A stretch of 64,000 nt of DNA from Rhizobium tropici CIAT 899 (GTDB lineage: Bacteria > Pseudomonadota > Alphaproteobacteria > Rhizobiales > Rhizobiaceae), in assembly GCF_000330885.1 (NCBI RefSeq), contig NC_020059.1, positions 3,151,001 through 3,215,000 of the forward strand, written 5' to 3'. This document shows, piece after piece, positions 17,962-25,857 of this stretch. The notes below the pieces were generated by a model that saw nothing but the letters and a program-made list of their open reading frames with translations, was not told where the DNA came from and made no database searches. Position 1 is the first letter of the stretch, and every line of letters starts with the position of its first letter. A program made the translations under genes and the position numbers.

Positions 17962-18798
17962 ATGCTTTTCGACAGCCATCTTCACATCGTCGACCGCAAG
18001 CGGCTGGGCTATCCCTGGCTGGCAGATGCCGGCGCACTCAATCGTGACAGCCTTTATGAAGATTATGCGCGAGAGGCCAAACGCCTTGGGATCACTGACA
18101 CGCTGCACATGGAAGTCGATGTCACCGAAGAGGATATCGAGCGCGAGACCGAATATGTCAAAGGCCTGAGCCGCGAGCCCGGCAGCCTGCTACGCGGCGC
18201 CATCGCCGCCTGCCGTCCCGAAAGTGCAAACTTTCCCGCATATCTCGAACGCGCGCTCGCCGACCCGTTCGTCAAGGGCTTCCGCCGTGTGCTGCATGTC
18301 GTGCCGGATGATGTCTCGGAGGGTGTTCTCTTCCGCGAAAACCTGAAGCGGCTCAGCGATACCCGTCTTACCTTCGATCTCTGCGTCCTGCCCCATCAGA
18401 TATCCAGGGCGATCGCACTCATCGACCTCAATCCCAATGTTCGCTTCATCCTCGACCATTGTGGCGTGCCGGCCGTGAAGGATGGGCTGAGCGAAAGCTG
18501 GTCGTTGGGCGTCAGCGAGGTGGCGAAACGGCCGAATGTCATCGTGAAGATCTCCGGCGTTGTCGCCTATGCCGATCCGGACAACTGGTCGCCGGAAACG
18601 CTACGGCCATTCGTCGAACATTGCATCGCAAGCTTCGGCTGGGACCGCGTCATCTGGGGCAGCGATTGGCCCGTCTGCACGCTTGGCGGCAATCTCTCCA
18701 CCTGGGTCGCCGCCACTCATGCCCTGATGTACGGTGTCAGTGCCGACGAACGCGATCGGCTCTATCACCTCAATGCAAAGCGCCTCTGGTCTCTCTAA
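17962..18798 (+). CDS. Amidohydrolase-2 family lactonase (L-fuconolactonase-like)
   Basis: A 278-residue metal-dependent hydrolase of the COG3618 group, which includes L-fucono-1,5-lactonase and L-rhamnono-lactonase. The N-terminal metal motif is FDSHLHIVD, later ligands are in RFILDHCGVP, and the catalytic Asp lies in VIWGSDWPVC, all in the expected order. It would open a sugar lactone to the acid before dehydration. AAGGGAGG precedes the ATG. With the SDR and IclR genes it suggests an L-fucose/L-fuconate-type pathway. The dehydratase and the final hydrolase or aldolase are not in this window. Confidence 0.78.
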   Translation: MLFDSHLHIVDRKRLGYPWLADAGALNRDSLYEDYAREAKRLGITDTLHMEVDVTEEDIERETEYVKGLSREPGSLLRGAIAACRPESANFPAYLERALADPFVKGFRRVLHVVPDDVSEGVLFRENLKRLSDTRLTFDLCVLPHQISRAIALIDLNPNVRFILDHCGVPAVKDGLSESWSLGVSEVAKRPNVIVKISGVVAYADPDNWSPETLRPFVEHCIASFGWDRVIWGSDWPVCTLGGNLSTWVAATHALMYGVSADERDRLYHLNAKRLWSL

Positions 18799-18814
18799 GG
18801 CTGCGCGCATGCCG

Positions 18815-18920
18815 TCTAGAGCGGTTCCAGCAAAAGTGCCAAGCGGTTTTGCGTCCGGAACTGCGTAAAAATAAGGAGATAGAGCGCTTTCGCGATTCGA
18901 AGAAAAGCGGAAATGCTCTA
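18815..18920. repeat. Dispersed intergenic repeat, copy 2
   Basis: It runs from TCTAGAGCGGTTCC to GGAAATGCTCTA, so the ends are inverted copies of each other. It is nearly identical over its length to 14173-14277. It lies between the lactonase gene and the transaldolase terminator. A fold-back RNA is expected if it is transcribed. Confidence 0.8.
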
Positions 18921-18949
18921 ACTGCGGCGACCTCAAAGCTCTGTCTTCA

Positions 18950-18982
18950 AATAAAAAGGGCGCCGCATCCCTGCGACACCCT
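18950..18982 (-). terminator. Rho-independent terminator of tal
   Basis: On the minus strand GGGTGTCGCA pairs with TGCGGCGCCC over 10 bp (two G-T wobbles) around GGGA, then TTTTT follows. It lies 44 bases past the tal stop. Confidence 0.85.
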
Positions 18983-19025
18983 GACGAATCATAGCTCCCC
19001 TCGACGGAGAGAAGCCCGATCACCG

Positions 19026-19991
19026 TCAAGCGGCTGCGAGCTGCAGTTCCTTGCTGACCATGGCGCGCAGCGTGCCGAGATCCTTGGCGAAGGCGCGGAT
19101 GCCTTCGGAGAGCTTCTCGGTAGCCATCGCATCTTCGTTCATCATCCAGCGGAAGGTCTTTTCGTCGACCGCGATCTTTTCGACCGAGCCCTTGGGCTCC
19201 GGCGAGAGCTTGCGCTCCAGCTTGCCTTCATCCTTGGAAAGTTCGTCAAGCAGGTTCGGGCTGATCGTCAGGCGATCACAGCCGGCCAGCGCTTCGATTT
19301 CGCCTGTATTGCGGAAGGAGGCCCCCATGACGATCGTCTTGATGTCGTTGGCCTTGTAGTAGTGGTAGATGTCACGCACCGAGACGACGCCCGGATCTTC
19401 CTCTGCCGTGTAGTCCTTGCCGGTCGACTTCTTGTACCAGTCGAGGATGCGGCCGACGAAGGGCGAGATCAGGAAGGCCTTGGCATCAGCGCAGGCAATC
19501 GCCTGGGCCTTGCTGAAGAGCAGCGTCAGATTGCAGTCGATGCCTTCCTTTTGCAGCACTTCGGCGGCGCGGATGCCTTCCCAGGTGGAAGCGAGCTTGA
19601 TCAGAATGCGGTCACGCTCGATGCCGCGCTCTTTGTAGGCGGCGATGATGGCGCGGGCCTTGGCAAGCGAAGCTTCCGTGTTGAAGGAGAGGTCGGCATC
19701 GACTTCGGTCGAGACGCGGCCGGGAACGAGGCCGGAAAGAGCCGCACCGACGGAAATCGCCAGGCGGTCGGCAACGGCGGCAACGACGGTTTCAGAGGCA
19801 CCGCCCTGCTTCTTGCCCCAGGCAACGGCTTCCTTGATCGCATCGGCGAACATCGGCGTGCCGAGCGCCTTCAACACGATCGTCGGATTGGTGGTGCAAT
19901 CCACCGGCTTCAGGCGGGCGACTGCCTCGATATCGCCGGTGTCGGCCACGACCGTGGTCATGGCGCGGAGTTGATCAAGCTTGGAAGTCAT
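19026..19991 (-). CDS. tal: Transaldolase
   Basis: A 321-residue transaldolase of the TalB type, which moves a dihydroxyacetone unit between sedoheptulose-7-phosphate and glyceraldehyde-3-phosphate in the pentose phosphate pathway. The N-terminal motif [12 protein letters not shown] and the Schiff-base lysine in [18 protein letters not shown] are present, as is [15 protein letters not shown]. The length matches E. coli TalB rather than the shorter TalC type. AAGGA lies ahead of the ATG. Monocistronic, divergent from a SorC-type sugar regulator that may control it. Confidence 0.95.
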   Translation of the reverse strand: MTSKLDQLRAMTTVVADTGDIEAVARLKPVDCTTNPTIVLKALGTPMFADAIKEAVAWGKKQGGASETVVAAVADRLAISVGAALSGLVPGRVSTEVDADLSFNTEASLAKARAIIAAYKERGIERDRILIKLASTWEGIRAAEVLQKEGIDCNLTLLFSKAQAIACADAKAFLISPFVGRILDWYKKSTGKDYTAEEDPGVVSVRDIYHYYKANDIKTIVMGASFRNTGEIEALAGCDRLTISPNLLDELSKDEGKLERKLSPEPKGSVEKIAVDEKTFRWMMNEDAMATEKLSEGIRAFAKDLGTLRAMVSKELQLAAA

Positions 19992-20490
19992 AACAGGTAT
20001 CCTTGTTGAATGAAGCCCATTGGGATGGGAGATGTTGGCAGCAGATCCGGTCTTTTCGCCGGACGGGACCGAAGGCGTCAGGGTGCAGCCTTCCTTCTCC
20101 TATGTGTCGGTAACGGGATAAAACGCGCTGGAGTTCCATTTCCGGTGAACGGCCGAGCGGTGAAGAAACAACCTTGCGAAAGCAGGCTTTTCACCGGCAC
20201 CGGGCGCCCTATATGGCTCCCCGTCCGGTCTGGCACTTGCTTGCAGCAGCACTCGCACATTGTCCTCCTCGGTTGGACAAGACCGAATTCCTCATCACCG
20301 ACTATCAGCAATCTCGCATCGAAAAGTCAAGGACATTTGTGCAATTCGATTGACATAAGTTTCATGTCATAGAATATCGGCAGCAGAAGAGCCGATCTCG
20401 CCTGCTCCTGTCATCCGCCATCATTCCTTTTCGCATCTCAGATGGATCATGACGTTAAACGGCGCATGCGACAATCTCGCCGGAGGACCT
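19992..20490. other. Divergent intergenic region, tal / sorC-like regulator (499 bp)
   Basis: A long spacer with the tal promoter on the left and the regulator promoter on the right. The only site that stands out is the TTGACA / inverted-repeat segment near 20350. An open frame at 20010-20372 has no ribosome-binding site and an unlikely Arg/Cys-rich product. Confidence 0.5.
20350..20375 (+). promoter_or_regulatory. Candidate promoter/operator of the SorC-like gene
   Basis: TTGACA at 20350 is followed by ATGTCATAGAATAT. The arms TGACAT (20351-20356) and ATGTCA (20364-20369) make a 19-base inverted repeat that overlaps the -35 region. That is the arrangement expected for an autoregulated promoter. 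Spacing to a -10 box is not ideal. Confidence 0.4.
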
Positions 20491-21480
20491 GTGGCCAAAC
20501 TGAGACGCGGAACCCACACCGCCTATTCGGAGACCTCCTCCCTGAGGCTTCGCGCCGCCTGGCTTTATTACAACCAGGGCCTGACGCAAAAAGATGTCGC
20601 CGAACAGCTGGGCATCAGCCGCACCACCGTCATCCGCCTGCTGGATGAAGCCATGCGCCGCGCCGAGGTGCAGATCTGGATCACCGAAGGCATCGATGAC
20701 TGCGTTGAACTGGCGATCAAGCTCGAGCGCACCTTTGGCCTCGATGAAGCGATCGTCGTTCCCGAGCCGGCCAATGGAGATGTGAATGCACAGGCAAAGA
20801 GCGTCGGCCTGGCGCTCGGCCAGTTCCTGACCGAAGCCATCCCCGACAACTATACGATCGGCGTCGGTTGGGGACGGACGATGACGGCTTCGCTCGCGAG
20901 CTTCCGTCCGACCCGCCGTGACAATTGCAAGGTGGTTTCCCTGCTCGGCGGCATCGTCGCCGTCCATCAGACCAATCCGATCGATTACACCTGGCGTCTG
21001 GCGAGCCAGCTCGGCGCGGAGTGCTACATGTTCCTGGCGCCGCTTCTCGTCGACTCGGTCGAGACCAAGCGCAATCTCATCGAGAAATGCGGCCTCGAAG
21101 CCATCTACCGGCTGGCGGAAAATCTCGATCTCGCCATCGTCAGCTGCGGCGATATCGGCCCGCACTCGACATCGCTGTCGGAAGGTTTCATTTCGAAACG
21201 CGAGCTGGAAGAGCTGATCGAAATGGGCTGCGTCTGCGACACCATGTTCAACTTCCTCGATGCCGACGGCAATTCGGTTGATCATCCGATCAACAAGCGC
21301 GTCATGTCCGTCGATCTCGATACGCTGAAAAAGGCCAAGCACATCGTGATCTCCTCCGGCGGCGCCCACCGCGCCCGGGCGATCAGCGCCACCATCAAGC
21401 GCATCGGCTGCAATACTTTGATTACGGATGAAAGTGCTGCGAAGGCGCTGCTGCAGATGGCTATGGCGAAGGCGGCTTGA
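20491..21480 (+). CDS. SorC-family sugar-binding transcriptional regulator
   Basis: A 329-residue regulator. The N-terminal HTH (LRAAWLYYNQGLTQKDVAEQLGISRTTVIRLLDEA, given as a region around residues 20-55) is typical of SorC/DeoR-like sugar regulators. The rest is a phosphosugar-binding domain, with GVGWGRTMTA near residue 130 and an end ITDESAAKALL like SmoC at 34205-35158. The GTG at 20491 is preferred because GGAGGA lies just ahead; the ATG at 20449 has no good site. It is divergent from tal, so it may sense a pentose-phosphate or sugar-phosphate intermediate. Confidence 0.85.
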   Translation: MAKLRRGTHTAYSETSSLRLRAAWLYYNQGLTQKDVAEQLGISRTTVIRLLDEAMRRAEVQIWITEGIDDCVELAIKLERTFGLDEAIVVPEPANGDVNAQAKSVGLALGQFLTEAIPDNYTIGVGWGRTMTASLASFRPTRRDNCKVVSLLGGIVAVHQTNPIDYTWRLASQLGAECYMFLAPLLVDSVETKRNLIEKCGLEAIYRLAENLDLAIVSCGDIGPHSTSLSEGFISKRELEELIEMGCVCDTMFNFLDADGNSVDHPINKRVMSVDLDTLKKAKHIVISSGGAHRARAISATIKRIGCNTLITDESAAKALLQMAMAKAA

Positions 21481-21494
21481 GCAATTGCATTTGA

Positions 21495-21718
21495 GTTTGC
21501 GGAGGGTGCATACCCCCTCTGTCACTTCGTGACATCTCCCCCACAAAGGGGGAGATTGTAGGGAGTTTGCGGCTCTCTCCAGTGAATACTCCACAATGGC
21601 AATTTCAGCGAATTCGATATCTGCTTTGAACTAGGAAGCCGCTCCAGATTACCAATCTCCCCCCTTGTGGGGGAGATGTCGCGATAGCGACAGAGGGGGG
21701 TGGACACCCTCCGCAAAC
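21495..21718. repeat. Nested inverted-repeat element, 224 bp
   Basis: The outer arms read GTTTGCGGAGGGTG and CACCCTCCGCAAAC. Inside them, CCCCCTCTGTCAC...GACATCTCCCCC on the left mirrors GGGGGAGATGTCGC...GACAGAGGGGGG on the right, and each half can form its own hairpin. The centre is about 100 bp of plain sequence. The inner string TTACCAATCTCCCCCC recurs at 61572. It separates the SorC-like gene from ada-like and may end both transcripts. Confidence 0.8.
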
Positions 21719-21738
21719 TTCAGAGCCTCAGTCCTCCC

Positions 21739-22611
21739 TCAAGCATCCCCCGCTTCCCATCCCAGCATCGCCCGCTTGCGCGTCAGCCCCCAGTGATACC
21801 CCGTGAGCTGCCCGTTCTTCCCGAGCGCACGATGGCAGGGCACGACAAAAGAGATCGGGTTGCGGCCGACAGCCGCGCCCACGGCCCGCATCGCCGTCGG
21901 CTGACCGATATCCTTGGCGATATCGGAATAGGTCACGGCACGGCCCATCGGAATCTTCAAAAGGCTCTCCCAGACGCGGAGTTGGAAATCCGAACCGATC
22001 AGCACGACCCGCAGCGGCTGATCACTGGACCAGTTCCCCCGCTCGAAGATGCGTGCGGCGTAAGGTGCGGTCGCATGCGGATCCTCGATGAACTCTGCAT
22101 TCGGCCAGCGGCAGGTCATGTCGGCGAGACAAGCCTTCTCATTGCCGGAATCGCTGAAGGCGAGACCGGCAAGACCGCGATCGGTGACCATGATCAGGGC
22201 AAGACCGAAGGGCGAAATGTGAAACGCATAGCGCATCACCAGACCGCTGCCCCTCGCCTTCCACTCACCCGGAGACATCGCCTCATGTGTCACGAAAAGA
22301 TCGTGCAGCCGGCTTGGCCCGGAAAGGCCGACCTCGAAAGAGGTCTCCAGCAGCGGCAGATCCTCCTTGCGCAGGAGCCGCTTGGCATGGTCGAGCGTGA
22401 CGGCCTGAAGGAAAGCCTTGGGTGATAGCCCGGCCCAGCGTGTAAACGTCTTCTGCAGCTGGGTCGGCGACTGCCCGAGCCTTTCGGCCAGCATCTCCAG
22501 TGAGGGCTGGTCGCGATATTCCTCAGTGATGAACTCGATGACCTCCCGCACGGTGTCGTAATCCTGACCTTCCGGGGTGATGTCTTTCTTCAGCTGTGCA
22601 ATCGCATTCAT
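21739..22611 (-). CDS. Ada-like HTH / methylated-DNA-protein-cysteine methyltransferase
   Basis: A 290-residue DNA repair protein. An AraC-type HTH region (residues ~35-115, SLEMLAERLGQSPTQLQKTF) is joined to an O6-alkylguanine methyltransferase domain. The methyl-acceptor Cys lies in VVPCHRALGKNGQLTGYHWG, which follows the usual NPISF. The zinc-binding N-terminal domain of E. coli Ada, which takes methyl groups from phosphotriesters, is missing, so any regulatory switch must work differently. AAGGAG precedes the ATG at 22611; a start 10 codons upstream is less likely. Confidence 0.9.
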   Translation of the reverse strand: MNAIAQLKKDITPEGQDYDTVREVIEFITEEYRDQPSLEMLAERLGQSPTQLQKTFTRWAGLSPKAFLQAVTLDHAKRLLRKEDLPLLETSFEVGLSGPSRLHDLFVTHEAMSPGEWKARGSGLVMRYAFHISPFGLALIMVTDRGLAGLAFSDSGNEKACLADMTCRWPNAEFIEDPHATAPYAARIFERGNWSSDQPLRVVLIGSDFQLRVWESLLKIPMGRAVTYSDIAKDIGQPTAMRAVGAAVGRNPISFVVPCHRALGKNGQLTGYHWGLTRKRAMLGWEAGDA

Positions 22612-22722
22612 GATCTTTCTCCTTGGAAAGGAGAAAACCACGGCAAGACGGCTAAAACCACCCGTTTCTTGCGCCAGTGGTCTCTCTGCAAAAATGTGAT
22701 GTCGCCGGGCTGTAAAGGCCGC

Positions 22723-23226
22723 TCATATCCGTTGCGTCACCGTCGCCAAGGCACGCTTGAAGGCCTTGGCAAAGCTCTCACGATCTTCCGGATTGAGGAA
22801 GGAGCCGACATCGGTGTCGTGGTTTCTGTCGCGGACATGCATGGAAACAACGCCGATCTCGCTGTGACGGCGAACCAGGAACCGCGTCCAGAACGGATTG
22901 AAATCATGTTCCACCATGCGGCCCGTCGGCGAGAATTTGCGGATGGAAACGTTGGTGCGCGATACCGTCACCTCTTCGCGCACACGGCCCGAGCGGTAGT
23001 TCAGCCAGAAGGCGCCATAGAGCAGGAAGAAATCGGCGCCGAAGAAAATGCCGATCGGCCAGGCGCCCCGCGTGACGAAGAGAATGCTGTAGACGAGACA
23101 GAAGATGCCCGCCAAGGCCAGCATGACCCTGAACCCCTTTCGCGGCAGCGAGCGATGGGGAAACAATTCGGCAGCGAAAACCGGCCTGTTGCCGTCTCCA
23201 GCCGTATCGGCGTTGCGTTTCGTCAT
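22723..23226 (-). CDS. DUF2244 membrane protein
   Basis: A 167-residue protein of the DUF2244 family: two adjacent membrane helices (about 36-55 and 60-80) after a short N-terminal segment, then a soluble domain with FNPFWTRFLV and the closing FAKAFKRALA. Function unknown; these genes often lie near cytochrome oxidase or nth genes in alphaproteobacteria. Its start codon is only 22 bases from the divergent nth start. An in-frame start 30 codons earlier would lie inside nth and is rejected. Confidence 0.85.
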   Translation of the reverse strand: MTKRNADTAGDGNRPVFAAELFPHRSLPRKGFRVMLALAGIFCLVYSILFVTRGAWPIGIFFGADFFLLYGAFWLNYRSGRVREEVTVSRTNVSIRKFSPTGRMVEHDFNPFWTRFLVRRHSEIGVVSMHVRDRNHDTDVGSFLNPEDRESFAKAFKRALATVTQRI

Positions 23227-23248
23227 AGGACTTGAGTATAGGTCGCTT

Positions 23249-24028
23249 ATGGCAATTCCAAAGATCAAATCCAGCGCCCAAACCGCGAAAAAGTCAAATG
23301 CGACCGCAGGCCGCAAGCCGGCGGGAAAGAGCCTTTATTCCAAAGCGGACCTGGAAGAGATCTTCCGGCGCTTCTCCATCCAGCGGCCGGAACCCAAGGG
23401 CGAACTGGAGCACGTCAATCCTTTCACGCTGGTCGTTGCCGTGGCGCTTTCAGCGCAGGCGACCGACGCCGGCGTCAACAAGGCGACGCGCGCCCTTTTC
23501 GCCGTTGCCGATACCCCGCAGAAGATGCTCGATCTCGGCGAGGAGCGCATCCGCGAATATATCAAGACGATCGGCCTTTACCGGAACAAGGCGAAAAACG
23601 TCGTGGCTCTGTCGGAAAAGCTGATCACGGATTTCGGCGGCGAGGTGCCGCGCACCCGTGAAGAATTGATCACCCTGCCCGGCGTCGGCCGCAAGACCGC
23701 GAACGTCGTGCTTTCCATGGCTTTCGGCCAGGCGACTATGGCCGTCGACACACATATCTTCCGCATCGCCAACCGGCTGCTATTGGCTCCGGGCAAGACG
23801 CCCGACGAAGTCGAACACCGGCTTATGAAGATCATTCCCGACCAGTATCTCTACCACGCGCACCATTGGCTGATCCTGCATGGCCGCTATGTCTGCAAGG
23901 CGCGCAAGCCCGAATGCGAACGCTGCGTAATCGCAGACCTCTGTCGCTCGCCGGAAAAGACCTGGGACATACCTGCTCCTCTGGTCGAACTTCCGCCTCA
24001 GATCATCGGAGCTGAAGCGGCGAGCTAA
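23249..24028 (+). CDS. nth: Endonuclease III
   Basis: A 259-residue base-excision repair glycosylase/AP-lyase for oxidised pyrimidines. The helix-hairpin-helix is LPGVGRKTANVVLSMAF with the catalytic Lys, and the catalytic Asp is in AVDTHIFRIANRL. The C-terminal [4Fe-4S] cysteines follow in CKARKPECERCVIADLC. The N-terminus carries ~30 extra Lys/Ala-rich residues compared with E. coli Nth, as is common in rhizobia. Divergent from DUF2244 and convergent, with 2 bases between stops, with the CysZ-like gene. Confidence 0.94.
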   Translation: MAIPKIKSSAQTAKKSNATAGRKPAGKSLYSKADLEEIFRRFSIQRPEPKGELEHVNPFTLVVAVALSAQATDAGVNKATRALFAVADTPQKMLDLGEERIREYIKTIGLYRNKAKNVVALSEKLITDFGGEVPRTREELITLPGVGRKTANVVLSMAFGQATMAVDTHIFRIANRLLLAPGKTPDEVEHRLMKIIPDQYLYHAHHWLILHGRYVCKARKPECERCVIADLCRSPEKTWDIPAPLVELPPQIIGAEAAS

Positions 24029-24030
24029 GC

Positions 24031-24747
24031 CTATATTGACCGCAGCTTCGCCTCCCTGTGCGAGATCAGCTTGTGCAGATGCACCATCATGCCGGCAGCA
24101 AAGAGCGGCGTCAGCAGATTGAGCAGCGGGATCGCCAGAAACGCGGCGATCACCAGGCCGGCCAGGAAGACCGTGAGGGCGTGCTTGACGCGGAATTCCC
24201 GCGCCTCGTCCGGCGAACGGAAACGCATGGCGGCAAATTCGAAGAATTCCCGCCCGAGCAGATAGCCGTTCACCAGAAAGAAGGCGACGAGATTGACGCC
24301 CGGAATGAACAGCAGGAACAGCGCCACGATATTGCCGACGATGACGACGCCGAGAAAGCGTAGGGAACTCTTCATCGCCGCGACGATCGGCATCGCCGTT
24401 CCCGGCGTATCGCCCGGATAGTCGCGCTTTTCCACCACTTCGGCGACATCGTCGAGAAATAGGCCGGCAATCAGCGCCGTGACCGGTGAAATCAGCAGCG
24501 CCATCGCCAATGCCAATGCAATCCCGGCGAAGATGGCAAGAAGGAATGTGAGCCAACCCGTCCAATCCGAGGTGGATGGCATAAAGCCCTGCAGCCAAGG
24601 CAATACGAGGAAATTAAAAACGCCCCGCAGGACGAACCACAGCACGAGGAGCGCCAGCAATGTAAGGCCGAGTACCTTCCAGAAAACTTTGCGCGTTTCA
24701 GGCGCAAAAAGATTTTCGAAGGAGCGGCGGGCGGCAAGGCCAATCAT
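24031..24747 (-). CDS. EI24/CysZ-like membrane protein
   Basis: A 238-residue inner-membrane protein of the EI24 (formerly DUF540) family, to which the sulfate transporter CysZ belongs. Four hydrophobic stretches are visible, with FIPGVNLVAFFLVNGYLLGREFFEFAAMR being the conserved family motif (quoted here in part: FIPGVNLVAFF and LLGREFFE). The start MIGLAARRSFENLF is chosen, 8 codons inside the longest frame, because this is the typical family start. Sulfate transport is possible but not shown; no cys genes are near. Confidence 0.8.
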   Translation of the reverse strand: MIGLAARRSFENLFAPETRKVFWKVLGLTLLALLVLWFVLRGVFNFLVLPWLQGFMPSTSDWTGWLTFLLAIFAGIALALAMALLISPVTALIAGLFLDDVAEVVEKRDYPGDTPGTAMPIVAAMKSSLRFLGVVIVGNIVALFLLFIPGVNLVAFFLVNGYLLGREFFEFAAMRFRSPDEAREFRVKHALTVFLAGLVIAAFLAIPLLNLLTPLFAAGMMVHLHKLISHREAKLRSI

Positions 24748-24955
24748 TCGTTCTACCTCTCTTGGTGGCAAATGGACACTTAAGAAGCGGTTGTATCGAT
24801 ATCAATATCCCGCAGAGATATATGAATGTGACAATTAAAAATTTGAATTATTGTAATACATTTTGCACTAATATATTCTGTACGCCACATTAGGAACAAC
24901 AACCGCAACAAGAACGGCGGCCATATCAAAATTGAATAGCCAATGGGCGTAGAAA

Positions 24956-25852
24956 TTGGCGCGACATAACATCGAAAAGACCATCAAAGAGGCGCAAAAC
25001 TTGGAAGACCTTAGCCAGAAACTTAGACAATATATAAAGATCGGCACTCCGGCCGAACGAAGAATTGCTAAGTATTTCTCCGAGCATTTGAATGAACTAC
25101 CCTTCGAGACGGCCTCCTCCGTTGCCGACAGGCTGGAATTGAGCCCGATGACGGTAGGCAGGTTTCTGCGGTCGCTCGGCTACCACGGCCTCGATGGGAT
25201 AAAGGTTCACCTCAAGGAGAATGCGCCCAGTATCACGTCGCAATTGCCCAATATCCTGGAACAGTTGCAGAAGGACGCAAGCGAAGGGCGCCCGCTTGCG
25301 ACGCAGATTGCCGAACAGGTCGAGATGCTGCAGCATATCTACAACCTCGCCGGTCAGCCGCAATGGCGCGACGCGGTTTCGACAATTCTGTCCTCCGGAC
25401 ATGTCTTTGTCACCTCTCACCCGAGTCTCGCAGGGATCGGTCGTTATTTTCGCGATCGCCTCACCTTTGCCCGCGATCAGGTCCTTTTCCTTGACGGCGC
25501 CAATGGCAGCTACATCGAGCTGTTCGGCGAGCCCGCCGAAGACGGATTGCTTGTCGTCATCGACTCCCCGAGCTTTGTCACCTCACGGCTTCTGGCTCGC
25601 TCGGCTCGTCGGGCAGGCTACAAGGTATTGCTGTTAACTGGACAATTCACGGAATGGGCGCATGAATTCGCAAACATCACGCTGTCGCTGCCGCCGCAGC
25701 GCGCCAACAGCCGTGAAAATCTTTCAGCCCTAATGGCGCTGCTGGAATATCTGGCGACTTCGGTTGCTCACGCCGCGGGCGAGGCGGCGGAAACGAGGAC
25801 GCGCCGCATAGAAGAGCTTCAGGGCATGTTCGCCCAGGCACCGCTCCGGTAA
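24956..25852 (+). CDS. RpiR/MurR-family regulator with SIS domain
   Basis: A 298-residue regulator: an N-terminal HTH_6 domain (residues ~25-85, ERRIAKYFSEHLNELPFETA; LELSPMTVGRFLRSLGYHGL) and a SIS sugar-phosphate-binding domain (~125-265). The only in-frame start is TTG at 24956; the ATG at 24943 is out of frame. No good Shine-Dalgarno is visible, so weak translation or an error in the start is possible. The gene is convergent with the pentulose kinase (5 bases between stops), and control of the polyol operon by this protein is only a guess. Confidence 0.82.
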   Translation: MARHNIEKTIKEAQNLEDLSQKLRQYIKIGTPAERRIAKYFSEHLNELPFETASSVADRLELSPMTVGRFLRSLGYHGLDGIKVHLKENAPSITSQLPNILEQLQKDASEGRPLATQIAEQVEMLQHIYNLAGQPQWRDAVSTILSSGHVFVTSHPSLAGIGRYFRDRLTFARDQVLFLDGANGSYIELFGEPAEDGLLVVIDSPSFVTSRLLARSARRAGYKVLLLTGQFTEWAHEFANITLSLPPQRANSRENLSALMALLEYLATSVAHAAGEAAETRTRRIEELQGMFAQAPLR

Positions 25853-25857
25853 GCCAC

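Noticed and set aside
20010..20372. 120-codon open frame between tal and the SorC-like gene
   Set aside because: No ribosome-binding site, Cys/Arg-rich product without a domain, and it covers the expected promoter region.
21495..21718. Possible CRISPR-like array from repeated CCCCC/GGGGG strings
   Set aside because: The units are inverted, not direct, repeats with no regular spacers, and no cas genes are near.
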